A stretch of 64,000 bases of DNA from Spodoptera frugiperda. Lineage: Eukaryota; Arthropoda; Insecta; Lepidoptera; Noctuidae. The notes under the pieces are model-generated. The model had not been told where the DNA came from and searched no databases. It saw nothing but the letters and a program-made list of their open reading frames with translations. The first letter of the stretch is position 1; every line of letters starts with the position of its first letter. Positions 23,687-33,195 of this stretch are shown here, piece by piece. Position numbers and translations under genes: made by a program. Where the stretch lies: assembly GCF_023101765.2 (NCBI RefSeq), contig NC_064237.1:992001-1056000 (forward strand), read 5' to 3'.

Positions 23687-25696
23687 CTAACTAAAAACAA
23701 AGTCTACTTTTTTTTTATTCGTTTTAAATCTACCGCCTCTATATTTTCTTTTACGCCGTCTTCTAGCTTGCTGGTATATTTTTTGGTTATTACCATCAAT
23801 CTCTTTTTGTCGTTGCTTTATTTCGCTTTGTATTCTTTCTCTCTCCTTCTGCCTAGCATCATTCTCCTCTTTCCCAATATAATACTCTTTAATCTGCGAA
23901 TCACCATCCAACGCTTGCTTCTCTTTTTTTTCTTTCTTCTTCTTAGATCTCTTATCTTCTGTCTTCTTAGATCTCTTATCGTCTGTCTTCTTAGTTCTCT
24001 TATCGTCTGTCTTTTGTCTCTTACTATCTCCTTCTGGAGCCTTCCCTCGCTTCTTGGAATTGAGTTTATCTCTTATGTTGCTTACCGTAGCTGTTGTTTC
24101 TTTTTCTTTATCTTCTTTTTCTTCTTCTATGAGCTTCGGTAAGGGTTTTTGTTCTTCTAACTCTAGTTCGCCAGTAGTCTTACTGCTCAACTTAGGGTCT
24201 TCCAGCAGGTCGGGCGTAGACTTGGGTTTTCCTCTGTATTCCGCAGCCTCACCCTCGTCCTCTTCAGTAACTTTCACTGGATTTGGCTTGTAGTCCTCTA
24301 CAAGTTGTAAAACTTCCTTCTTGACAGCTGGGCTAACTGTAGAACGTATAACCACACTCATTCCTACAGTAAAACCATTAATTCGTCTCATCCACTCATC
24401 CCCAGAGGGTAACAACAATACACTCCCTTCATTCATAATCATTGTTACTCTAGTGAGAAACTCGTGACCTAGTACGATACTATAGGGCATACAGTCTTTA
24501 GGCACAACATAGAACGTGATTCCGTCATAACATCTTTTATCAATAGTAGCACAAGTTGTAAATTTCCCGAAAGAATGTACTTGAGTAAGTCCGAGACCTG
24601 ACAACACAACACCATCTTCAGTCGTCTTTGGTTGACCGATCACGTCGTAGAACTCTTCTGACATCAAGTTAACATCGCTCCCAGAGTCAACAAGCGCCTT
24701 TCCTTCGATATTTTTAATGAAAATATCCAAAATCGGCTTACTCAGCTTCTTATCAGGTTTGTTTACAATCTGCATAATCTCTTTGTTTTGATTGCATTGA
24801 CAGCCGTCATTCTCGTCATCGCCATCAGTAGTGCCAACCGGAGAAATAGAATCCATAGTGAACATTGCGCTCTTTGAAGTGATAGGATTGGCCGGTTTCC
24901 GCACCGAACGTCCTCCGTCATGTTGGCAGCGCTGTCGGTCAATCTCGCTGCTGATTGGTCGACTCGAACGGCTGCCGAAGTTTTCCGAATGCTTCGTCGT
25001 AGCACTCGTGGCCGTGCATTTCGTAGAAAGATGGCCGAAACTGTTACATTTGAAACACTTTATGCCATTTTCACAAGAATTCGATAAATGGCCGTGTACA
25101 CCACAGTTGTAGCACCGTTGCCTTGTTGATGTTTGATGTTTTTCAGTTTTTTCTGGGACCTTCACCTTCATTTTTTTCTTCATATTTTCGTAAAGAACGA
25201 GTTTTTCTTTTAATGTCGGGTACGTCGTGACCCCGTACAAAATTGCTTTATTCACTTCATAGTCCAAAATGCCATCGATAATGTACTGAATTGCAACATA
25301 ATCAGGAAATTTCGCCCGTTTTCCCATTTCTTTCATTGTCAACATATACTGGTAATAGGTTTCGTCTTTACGTTTCCGGCGCGCCGCCATGAGCTCGTGC
25401 ATTTCTTTGCTATTTATTGTATCTGGGAATTCTTTTAGAAGCGCCGCCTTCAATTCTTCGTAGCTTCGGTGCACCTTCTCTGTTTTGAGCCACAAATGCG
25501 CTGTCCCTGTTAATGATCTGCGGGCGATTATTAATTTTTGTTGCGGCGTCCATCCAAATATTTCGGCATTATCTTCGATGTCTTGAGCCCATTTTGTGGA
25601 GGAATATGTGTCGCCTTCGTCGCCACTGAACTTTGATATATCCATGAAGACACCGTCTTTGCAAAAAATACCTTCATTTGTTCTGCTTTCCGCCAT
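23687..25696 (-). CDS. Retrotransposon Gag-protease polyprotein with charged tail
   Basis: 669 residues. Residues 1-180 resemble a retrotransposon Gag capsid domain (ALLKEFPDTINSKEMHELMA, the YYQYMLTMKEMGKRA helix). Two CX2CX4HX4C zinc knuckles follow at C195-C208 and C214-C227, for RNA binding. A retropepsin-like aspartic protease has its catalytic DSG at 337-339 (ALVDSGSDVNLMS) and the second conserved motif IVLG at 407-410. Residues 455-475 (EVLQLVEDYKPNP) look like the start of a protease-RT linker, but RT never appears. Instead residues about 480-669 are Lys/Glu/Arg-rich, probably coiled or disordered, with three KTDDKRSK-type repeats at about 562-585. The start Met lies 85 nt past the primer-binding site. 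It should form virus-like particles and process itself but cannot reverse-transcribe. Confidence 0.92.
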   Translation of the reverse strand: MAESRTNEGIFCKDGVFMDISKFSGDEGDTYSSTKWAQDIEDNAEIFGWTPQQKLIIARRSLTGTAHLWLKTEKVHRSYEELKAALLKEFPDTINSKEMHELMAARRKRKDETYYQYMLTMKEMGKRAKFPDYVAIQYIIDGILDYEVNKAILYGVTTYPTLKEKLVLYENMKKKMKVKVPEKTEKHQTSTRQRCYNCGVHGHLSNSCENGIKCFKCNSFGHLSTKCTATSATTKHSENFGSRSSRPISSEIDRQRCQHDGGRSVRKPANPITSKSAMFTMDSISPVGTTDGDDENDGCQCNQNKEIMQIVNKPDKKLSKPILDIFIKNIEGKALVDSGSDVNLMSEEFYDVIGQPKTTEDGVVLSGLGLTQVHSFGKFTTCATIDKRCYDGITFYVVPKDCMPYSIVLGHEFLTRVTMIMNEGSVLLLPSGDEWMRRINGFTVGMSVVIRSTVSPAVKKEVLQLVEDYKPNPVKVTEEDEGEAAEYRGKPKSTPDLLEDPKLSSKTTGELELEEQKPLPKLIEEEKEDKEKETTATVSNIRDKLNSKKRGKAPEGDSKRQKTDDKRTKKTDDKRSKKTEDKRSKKKKEKKEKQALDGDSQIKEYYIGKEENDARQKERERIQSEIKQRQKEIDGNNQKIYQQARRRRKRKYRGGRFKTNKKKVDFVFS
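23941..24012 (-). repeat. 24-bp tandem repeat inside the gag-protease ORF
   Basis: Three near-identical 24-bp units start at 23941, 23965 and 23989, each beginning TCTTAG on the plus strand. They encode the eight-residue KTDDKRSK-type repeats. The unit keeps the reading frame, so copy number could vary between element copies without breaking the protein. Confidence 0.85.
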
Positions 25697-25781
25697 GTTC
25701 CGTGTGTTCGTCTTGCCGTCGTATTTGCGTCCTCGAATATTCTCTTCGTCTTCCGTCTTGTTTTTCTTTTTATTTATTCCA

Positions 25782-25799
25782 ATCCCGGACGAGCCCCCA
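25782..25799 (-). other. Primer-binding site for tRNA-Pro
   Basis: The minus strand reads TGGGGGCTCGTCCGGGAT, the 18-nt complement of the tRNA-Pro 3' end including CCA. This is the same primer site that gammaretroviruses such as MLV use (established knowledge). It is separated from the 5' LTR by ATTT. Its perfection supports recent activity. Confidence 0.88.
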
Positions 25800-25803
25800 A
25801 AAT

Positions 25804-25987
25804 TGTGGGATAGGATTTTTAAATAAAATAATAATAACTCTTCTTCTATTTAATTTTCCGTCTTAACGTCTTCGTGCCAATAATCATGTGACGTCTTTCT
25901 TCCATTCACTTCCTTTCATCGTCTATATCCCTCTCTTTCACACATAACACTCTCTCTTACACTTCCTCTTGCGTTCCGTTTCCCACA
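25804..25987 (-). repeat. 5' LTR of the gag-protease element
   Basis: 184 bp, TGTGGG...CCCACA, identical by eye to 23336-23519. In element sense it precedes the primer-binding site and would carry the promoter. No TATA box was confidently assigned. Confidence 0.93.
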
Positions 25988-25991
25988 TATA
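25988..25991. repeat. Target-site duplication TATA, left end of the element in its own sense
   Basis: Matches 23332-23335 exactly and abuts the LTR. Confidence 0.75.
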
Positions 25992-26208
25992 TTTTGGCTG
26001 CTTCCAAGTGTAAATAGAAGTAAATCAATGTAATCATGCGCTCCAGACCTCCCCCTCATGAGGGCAATCAATCAGCATTCTACTCGGTCAGATCACCAAG
26101 TGAGTTCCCCAAATACGTGTTGTAATTATGTAGGTACCATAATCTCTAAGTAGTGAATATTATTTATAAAAAAAGATAAACGAATAAAGCGCGGTTTCAT
26201 TATTAAAG

Positions 26209-26285
26209 TTTTCGGCTTACTCACGTAACTGTTTGACGAGGAACTCAACTAATTTCGAGCCATGGTGATGTCTCAGGCATATGAG
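26209..26285. repeat. IR-1 family arm, fragment
   Basis: GGCTTACTCACGTAACTGTT followed by GACGAGGAACTCAACTAATTTCGAGC matches the arms of the IR-1 copies at 1471-1604 and 4606-4740. Only one arm is clear here, so it is a truncated or decayed copy. Confidence 0.4.
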
Positions 26286-27839
26286 TATTTAGTAGTTATA
26301 TCTCACCTACAATTAGAAATGCAGATGTTAGATACGTTTTTTTTAAAAGGAATCGTTAATTAATAATCTATGAGAACACCGAGCCTTTGTTCCGTTGTGA
26401 TCGATCAATGCAAAAAACGACGTATTATGCGTACCTATGCGTAGGATTTGACGTGACAGGCATTTGTATGAAGTCTGACCACCGCGTTGTTTTATTTTAA
26501 CTTATCCTTTTTTATTTAAAACTCCAAATAAGCTGACACTTACTTTCTAGATCTGCAATTTGCGCGATAGTTAGTGAACGAATCAATTTTAACAACAAAT
26601 TGTTAAATCAATCAATTTCTACGCCATTTGATACACAAATCAAGCAAATCAATGTAACTGCAGCTGACCGACCATCGTAACACTTTACGTAAGTGTGTCT
26701 TAAATAGTTCTTCACAAGTTTTCCATCTCAATCATCTGGTTATGATGGACGCAGTGTTCCCTCCGTGGGCGTCGTCGATATAAAAAGATTCCTATCTGAT
26801 GGAACTGTACTTGTAAGTGTAACCAGTGAACCGATTTGTTAACTTTCCTTTTCAATAAATTATAGCGAGGTAAACAAATAAATTCGAAGAACTTTATCAT
26901 TCATACAAACATAGTTATTGTTTTAACGTGGAATTCTCGGAACTGAATGAACGAGACAACACATCTGCTGTAGTTACTGCCACGGTTTCTTCAATGACTA
27001 TAAATATTTTCAGTTTTTGGTAGTTGGGCTTCTATAACTTGATAGTGTAAGAGTTTATTAACGTTGTATGATCAAAGGTGTAGCGGCCTCAGCCTCCACT
27101 CGCCCGCCACGCTGATTATCGTAGATTGCATCGAAAATAAACACCAGCTAGTTTGAACTCATGACTAAGTATTTTTCTGCGAATTCCGTTATCTTTAAAA
27201 GTGTTCATTAAGGCTGTTTTTCCAACGACTAATTAAGTTTCGCTTTGCAAACAGGGACAGAGTCACTTATCTTAATTTATGTCGTAAAAATTTGTTGAGC
27301 GCTAGATTCGCTGGACCAGGGACGCGCATTACTGCAACATTTCCACCAGTTTCCCTCAGAACTAGTTGTATGTGAGCCGCGTCTAGTGTATTGCTTATTC
27401 CCTAATCTGTCGTGTCGGCGCAGCTCTCACGTCAGATTTTTCTCGCTCGATCGTGAGAAACTTCCATAAACAGTGATCTACGAACTAGCTCACTTTAGAT
27501 GAGAGTCCACGAGTCCAACATTCATTCAACGCTTTTCCTAAAGAACGAGTGTGCTCGAGCACTCGTTCATTTTTCTTCCAAACTGGTTTCTCCGCGCAGG
27601 CTGCGGCGTCGTGACTTTGTTTATAATTTATTGTGAATTGTTTACTTGAATACTTTTGCTCCGCGTTCGTTGTTAGCTTAGCTCTTGGTATCGCCGCGGT
27701 GTCGGATCTTCTCTTCAACAGTTGAGCACTGTCATAATTCACATCGTCAGTTTGGTAGACGATAAAGTTTCTAGACGTAGTTTTTATCTCATAATTATCG
27801 TTGATTCACAGAAGGCTGTGTAAATTGCGGCAATTCTCC
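26286..27839. other. Non-coding DNA, nothing recognised
   Basis: AT-rich with chance-length frames only. Confidence 0.45.
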
Positions 27840-28065
27840 GACGACTTTATTTATACGTGTTCGTGGAAAATGTGCGTCGTTGTAATGCGTGGCGGGTGTC
27901 GATCAGCGCGCATGCGCGCAGCCAGCCGTAGTAATGCGCGCTGCGCCCGCGCACCCGACCCCACCCATTGTATGGAGATCGGGAACAACATAGATCAGTA
28001 AGCAGATAGGTCAGTCAGTACGGATGCGTGGGACGGCTGTGGAGTTGACTGAGTCGAAGGAAAGA
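27840..28065 (+). promoter_or_regulatory. CpG-rich candidate promoter with NRF1-type palindrome
   Basis: The region is GC/CpG-rich around GCGCGCATGCGCGC (27906-27919), a perfect 14-bp palindrome that contains the NRF1 consensus core GCGCATGCGC. In flies the NRF1 homologue is Erect wing. About 95 bp downstream TCAGTCAGTA (28011-28020) matches the arthropod TCAGT initiator. A GTAAAT donor-like site near 28078 could end a short first exon. Whether it is transcribed, and for which gene, is unknown. Confidence 0.35.
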
Positions 28066-28079
28066 AGCTTTGTGTTGGT

Positions 28080-28850
28080 AAATTGCTCACTGCAACTCTT
28101 CAGGCGAATAAATATTACAAAATACAATAGGTGCAATCGCTAAACTGGCAGGGTCAACATTATCTAGAATTCAAAACTCATATATCGTTTTGACAGAAAA
28201 AAATTGGAATTCCTTTCATCCATCTGGCTATGTTGATCTTAATCAACATTTTTTCCAGACAGCCCAGACGAAGGTGTGAAAATTGAATTCACACCAGTAC
28301 AGAACTTGTTAATTTTAAAATGATTAAGGTAGAAACTTTCCTCTGGAAACATTTTGATTTACCATTTTAAAGTGTCGCAGGATTATGTAGTAACATCCAT
28401 TAAGCTTAGAGTCAAAAGCAACGAAATAGACGCACGAAGCATGGTCGGTGCAGATTTTGTACGATTTATTGCCATAATCATACATTTCTCTGCATAGAGT
28501 ACTAAACGTTTTGAAACGTTTTTCCAAATTCTCTGAAAGAACAGAATCTTGTAACATGTCTGTTGTATGGCAAAACCATCGCCCTTATTAAGGAACTCAT
28601 AACATACAACATACCTAATGTACGGACGAAAAATGACGTTACGTTTCGCATAGTCTAGGAAAATACTTCCCTGTCCTCTGAGAGTACAAGACCGGTTAGG
28701 CACAATACGTAGGCACAATACGTATACGCTGGTCTGGGCTATGGTGATGTAACTGATAGATATGTAGCGGTGATAACCCTGCAGTAGATGCGATGTGCAT
28801 ACTGGTGACGTCACGCGTCCAATGCACCACTATACCAGTAAGAAGGGAAA
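28080..28850. other. Non-coding DNA, no firm feature
   Basis: A 143-codon minus frame (28383-28814) is open but has no recognisable domain. A 13-bp tandem duplication (AGGCACAATACGT twice) lies at about 28697-28722. Confidence 0.4.
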
Positions 28851-28985
28851 TTGACTTGACTGCACTGTTGGTGTGGTGGCTGGGCAACTGGCTGCCGCGC
28901 AACGGATAGCGGGTTCGATTCTCGCAGGGAGCTAATCTTAGTGTAATCCATAAATTGCTGTTTCGGTTCTGGGTAAAAAAAAAAA
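28851..28985 (+). repeat. tRNA-derived SINE, family B, copy 1
   Basis: It begins TTGACTTGACTGCACTGTTGG and carries an A-box-like GGTGTGGTGGCTGGGC and a good B box, GGGTTCGATTCTCGC. It ends in an 11-base A-run after TTTCGGTTCTGGGT. The same order of modules occurs at 50520-50707 (plus) and 61629-61812 (minus). This copy lacks the downstream part they share, so it is 3'-truncated. The B box plus A-tail make polymerase III transcription and retroposition the likely origin. Confidence 0.7.
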
Positions 28986-30102
28986 GAAAGAAGTGAGAGA
29001 TGTGAGCAAGCACTAAGTTGATAGTTCGACACTTCGATGACGTCGAACGATACAGTTCACAAAGACACTTGTGATGAATCTATGAAGACCTGGTGACATC
29101 ATTTCTCTCTGTGAGTTCAGTTAGAATGGGGCTCAATAGGCACTTCATTTTATTACCTCGCCATGTATTAAACTATCTACCATGACAGTCTCTTAGATAT
29201 ATTCTTACTGCTCTTTATCATATTTTATATTGATTTAGGATTAGGTAAGGTAAGACCTAAGGATCCTGTTTCTATCTAGGAATCAGGCAAAGCAACCGCA
29301 AAAGCTCTAACTACTAACCTCTAAGTCTAAACTTAGTGAAAACATTCAAATACTGGTCTACGTAGTTACAATATAAGTTTGAAATAACTTCTAAAACATT
29401 AATTAACTAAGGACCTTACATAACATACTTTGTAAACATTTAAAAATAAAGTTAGAAAGTATTTTTTCTAAAACATACAACTAATTTTGTCTGAAACGAA
29501 TTCAGTTTTTACCCCATAGGGAAAATTCTGCGTAAAAACAAGAAAGTAACTAGTAGTTTAAAAACATTTTCATTTTCCATACTACTTACACCTCCCTTAA
29601 TTTAAGGTAAGAATATGGTGAAAAATATATTTTTGGAAACCTAAAAGATTATTATCTTAGAATCAATATCTAGTGTAACAGGCTCCCCTGCTAGCCTGCC
29701 TTGATCCAATACATTACATTGTGAGTATAAACAATTAATTAATCTTCAAGATGAACTTCAACAAAATCGTCTAGGTCGATCTGTATCTAGCTCTTTCAAC
29801 TCGTACGTGACAAATTCCCAACCATGACAGTGTCACTAGCGTCATCGTCATCTATTAATTGCCACACAGAAGCTTTCAGTCATGGTTGAGGCAGGTTGAT
29901 CCGGGCTGTAGGATGAATAATTTGACCAATAAAGTGTGACAATGCACCTTAGTTATCCTTTTATTGTGATCGATCGTTTCTAATAAACTTTTCACAAGAC
30001 ACTCGGTTGTGGATAAAATCGAATGCAATAAAGTTTTATGTAACTATTTATTTAGAAATAGAAATTACAACTCATAACTACCAAACACAATACTAATAAA
30101 AT
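28986..30102. other. Non-coding DNA, nothing recognised
   Basis: AT-rich, with no frame or repeat of note. Confidence 0.45.
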
Positions 30103-30412
30103 TAAGTGTGGGAGAGCCATGCTTCGGCACGAATGAGTCGGCTCGACCGGAGTGATACCACGGCCTTACAGAAAACCGACGTGAAACAACTTTCTGTTTC
30201 GTTTTGTGAGTGTGGTTACCGGAGGCCCAATTATCTCCCATCTCCATCTTCTCAATCCCTATATATTCTCTAACAACCCTTCAATTCCTAACCCTCAAAA
30301 GGTCAGCAACGAACTTGTAACGTCTCTGGTGTTTCGGGTGTCCATGAGCGACGACGATTGCTTACCATCAGGTGATCCGTCTGCTCGTTTACCGTTTTGT
30401 ACCCTAAAAAAA
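30103..30412 (+). repeat. Dispersed retroposon, family D, copy 1
   Basis: The ordered modules are AGTGTGGGAGAGCCATGCTT, GAAAACCGACGTGAAACAAC, GGTTACCGGAGGCCCAATT, a pyrimidine-rich middle, GGTGTTTCGGGTGTCCATG and CCATCAGGTGATCCGTCTGC, then an A-run. Related sequences lie at 54372-54590 (plus) and 51655-51772 (minus). It resembles a very abundant lepidopteran SINE or LINE-tail family, recognised from memory of its hallmark GACGTGAAACA and CCATCAGGTGA blocks. This is the longest of the three copies. Confidence 0.65.
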
Positions 30413-30930
30413 AGTCTCCTATACATTTCTTCACCTTTTTCCTACACAACAGTCCACGATTTTTACTTTGCAGTTTAATTAAAAAAGCAGTCAAGCGTGA
30501 ATTGCGCTCTCGTCTCGTAATGCGGGATTTCACATCGATAGCAATTTGTGTGAAGTTGTAGTTACATGATATGTAACTATTAATTACTTTTATTGATTTG
30601 TCTACCGAACGCGTGCCGCTGCATTTGACGATGCAAATGATAATGTGGATTCAGAGAATGCGGATATAACAACGGATTAAAGCGTATTTGGTTGTGATGG
30701 TATTAATTGTAATAAGCGTAAAGCTGCTTATAACTACAGTAATGTTTTACTTGTCATTTATTTTTAAGTTTAATAAGGAACAAGACTGTATTGTACTAGC
30801 AATTCCAAATATACCCATAATCTAATTCTAGATGATGGATATCAATGCAAATAAAAAAAATCAAGCAAACGGAAAACACCATTAACTATTAGTCTTAATA
30901 AAACCAAAACGGTAACATTAAACTATGTTT

Positions 30931-30934
30931 ATAG
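30931..30934. repeat. Target-site duplication ATAG, left
   Basis: ATAG abuts the left LTR of the TRIM element and is repeated at 31919-31922. Confidence 0.7.
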
Positions 30935-31176
30935 TGTGGCGACATTGACAAGTGACAGATGACAGATGACAGAAGTCGCACATAGACTATCTACGAGTTA
31001 ATCAACGGATGACGTCATAAATATCCTGCATCGCACATACGAAGTTTACATGCGAAATAACACGGATAGAAAATCCCAACGAACAACAGTTGGGCAGAAA
31101 GCCCGCCAGGCATGATCACCTCGCCTGGTCGGAGGATCCTCCTTTTCTTAGGGAACTTTACTCGCTGTTCCCTAAA
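30935..31176 (+). repeat. 5' LTR of the TRIM-like element
   Basis: 242 bp, TGTGGCGACATTG to TTCCCTAAA. It contains a 7-bp triplication (GACAGAT-type) and TGACGTCA, a full CRE/ATF palindrome, which may act as its enhancer. Confidence 0.9.
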
Positions 31177-31177
31177 G

Positions 31178-31196
31178 TGGTGACCCCGACGTGATT
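31178..31196 (+). other. Primer-binding site for tRNA-Trp
   Basis: TGGTGACCCCGACGTGATT matches, over 19 nt, the complement of the tRNA-Trp 3' end with CCA. Rous sarcoma virus uses the same primer (established knowledge). It starts one base after the LTR. Confidence 0.88.
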
Positions 31197-31664
31197 GAAA
31201 CCAACCTTCACGGAGCAGATCAGCACCGTCATCCTTATCGCCATCTCCCTCACCCATCACTTCTCCGCTGAGCGGTAATCAAGTCGCAGCCAACCAGCAT
31301 CCTCGGCCTCATCAGGGACCACCACACGCTACATCGAAGATATGCAGCCTGGTTCTTCCCTACGGCCTCATCAGCGTCTAGGCACAGCACTCTGCACACG
31401 GTCTGAGGACGCCTTCCTCCCGTCAACGCAGACGCCAGCCACTACGCACCTACCCTCGCAGCATCTATTCCCCGACTCACCGTGGGACACTGCGAGCTTC
31501 ACTACTTCGACTCACTGGAGTATCACCCTGCACCGCTCACCCGACTCACTGGGCATTCAGCGGCACAGTTCCGACTCACTGGAACTAGGGACATTCTACA
31601 CTGGCTCTGGCACCGCTCATCTCAAGCATCGACAGCCGTCTCAACAGGATCGACCTCCGGTCTT

Positions 31665-31676
31665 GGGGGGGAGTGA
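31665..31676 (+). other. Polypurine tract of the TRIM-like element
   Basis: GGGGGGGAGTGA immediately precedes the right LTR, as expected for the plus-strand primer. Confidence 0.75.
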
Positions 31677-31918
31677 TGTGGCGACATTGACAAGTGACAG
31701 ATGACAGATGACAGAAGTCGCACATAGACTATCTACGAGTTAATCAACGGATGACGTCATAAATATCCTGCATCGCACATACGAAGTTTACATGCGAAAT
31801 AACACGGATAGAAAATCCCAACGAACAACAGTTGGGCAGAAAGCCCGCCAGGCATGATCACCTCGCCTGGTCGGAGGATCCTCCTTTTCTTAGGGAACTT
31901 TACTCTCTGTTCCCTAAA
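31677..31918 (+). repeat. 3' LTR of the TRIM-like element
   Basis: 242 bp, identical to 30935-31176 except for one G to T difference in TACTCGCTG/TACTCTCTG. Confidence 0.9.
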
Positions 31919-31922
31919 ATAG
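31919..31922. repeat. Target-site duplication ATAG, right
   Basis: Matches 30931-30934. Confidence 0.7.
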
Positions 31923-33195
31923 CTTTAATAAGAACTTTATTTAGTTACAACTAAAGAAATATTAAAGAAACAATATATAACTTAAACATTCGAGCTTTAC
32001 GCCCACATTGCCCAGCAGACCGTCGAGGCAGTAACTTCAATCAGTTGCATAAATCGCCAGCTATAATGCTATGCTAAATAACTTCATTAAGGCCATGCGT
32101 TTCTTGCAGTATTTGCATATAGAAAACTTGTAGTTTCATCGGTTTTTCATCGAGTCTGCACTTTTTGTTCGCAGTTTCTTCGAAGCTATTGTTTTCTCAT
32201 TTGAATTATTAAGTCTACGTCTTGATTGATTACTTATAATGTATTTTATGTGGTTTTAGAGAAATTACCGTGTTATAAGCTGTATCAGCATTTCTTACTG
32301 GTTAATACATTTTTGTGTAAAAGTCTTTGCTTTGCAAGCCACAGTCTACGTAACTCTTTTTTTACTAAAGCTTAAACGTGTTTTCTACCCAAAGTAAGCC
32401 AATTTGTGTGTGAATAAGACTTCACTCGGGAATCTATTTGGTACAATAGATGATAAGTCAACACAATTCCTACTGAAACAATTCAAAAGGTTAAAATTTT
32501 AATAACTTTAAAAAAGGGCACCGAATTCAATTTTCTTTACCGCATTTTTTAAAGTCATGGAATATCCCTAAATACCTGAGGTCGAGTCTGAAAAATACGC
32601 ATTAAAATCAGTTCAGCTAAACGGGAGATGAGAACCTCCTTTTATGAAGTCATTTAAATACTAGATAACTACACGAACATACGAGTACTGTGTCTATAGC
32701 AATACAAGCAACAGAAGATTGTAAAGCTGTGCGAACATAAACAATTGATACTTAAGCTTCCCTCAGAGTTAAGTTGGAAGAAAAACAATTGGAAGTAGCA
32801 CAGGAAAGTCAAACACCAACTTGTAACTTGAAACAATGTTCAGAATTTGGCTCTTCAAGCAAATTGTGGTGTAGTTTAATTTATAGTATCCATTTTAGGC
32901 TGGCTAACTGTTTTAATTAGAATTAAATTTAATGTGGAAGGGCTCGTTTTGTACTGTGAAGTATTTAAAACTAATTGTGAACTGTGATGGTGATGTTTTA
33001 TCTACTTCTCCATTGCCTTCGTTCACTTTACTAACAGTTTCTTCATCAAAATTATCTCTTTTGATACCACCTTCAACAACTATGCGATATACATTTTTAG
33101 CCATTGGTTGTGCTTGAAGATCTTATTATCTAGTAACTCATTAACCATGTCCAAAATTCAGTCTATTAGTTACGAAACTAAGCTATAACGAAACT
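31923..33195. other. Non-coding DNA, nothing recognised
   Basis: AT-rich. Overlapping short frames on both strands at 32913-33117 are of chance length. Confidence 0.45.

Larger units (their letters stand above)
23336..25987 (-). mobile_element. Intact gag-protease LTR retrotransposon lacking RT and integrase
   Basis: This is a complete 2,652-bp element read on the minus strand. By eye its two 184-bp LTRs are identical (TGTGGG...CCCACA), it is bounded by a TATA duplication, and a tRNA-Pro primer-binding site lies 4 nt inside the 5' LTR. One intact ORF encodes Gag and protease only. Identical LTRs plus an unbroken ORF indicate a very recent insertion. There is no room for reverse transcriptase, RNase H or integrase, so the element must be mobilised in trans, resembling gag-only (TR-GAG-type) elements described from plants. 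Gag plus a DSG protease and the 4-bp duplication suggest Ty3/gypsy ancestry. No convincing polypurine tract precedes the 3' LTR. Confidence 0.9.
31177..31676 (+). other. Interior of the TRIM-like element
   Basis: The 500-bp interior is GC-richer than the flanks. A 120-codon plus frame (31342-31704) is rich in Ser, Thr, Pro and His, runs into the right LTR and has no recognised domain. The motif CGACTCAC recurs at 31473, 31508, 31542 and 31572, a degenerate series with 30-35 bp spacing. It is probably leader and packaging sequence left after loss of gag-pol, or captured DNA. Confidence 0.6.
30935..31918 (+). mobile_element. TRIM-like non-autonomous LTR retrotransposon
   Basis: 984 bp in total: two 242-bp LTRs, a 500-bp interior, a tRNA-Trp primer-binding site one base inside the left LTR, and a G-rich polypurine tract abutting the right LTR. 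It is flanked by a 4-bp ATAG duplication. The LTRs differ at a single base (CTCGCTG versus CTCTCTG near the 3' end), so insertion is recent. The interior encodes no Gag or Pol. tRNA-Trp priming is known for CsRn1-clade Ty3/gypsy elements, so the unseen autonomous partner may belong there (inference). The LTR starts TGTGGCG and appears to end CCCTAAA rather than the usual CA. Confidence 0.88.

Noticed and set aside
23768..24293. Plus-strand frames (124 and 79 codons) rich in Leu, Phe and Ser
   Set aside because: They are antisense shadows of the Lys/Glu-rich tail of the gag-protease ORF.
28383..28814. 143-codon minus-strand open frame
   Set aside because: No recognisable domain. With this base composition several frames of 100 or more codons are expected by chance in 64 kb.
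28696..29013. 105-codon minus frame resembling annotated moth hypothetical proteins
   Set aside because: It is a translation across SINE family B, not a gene.
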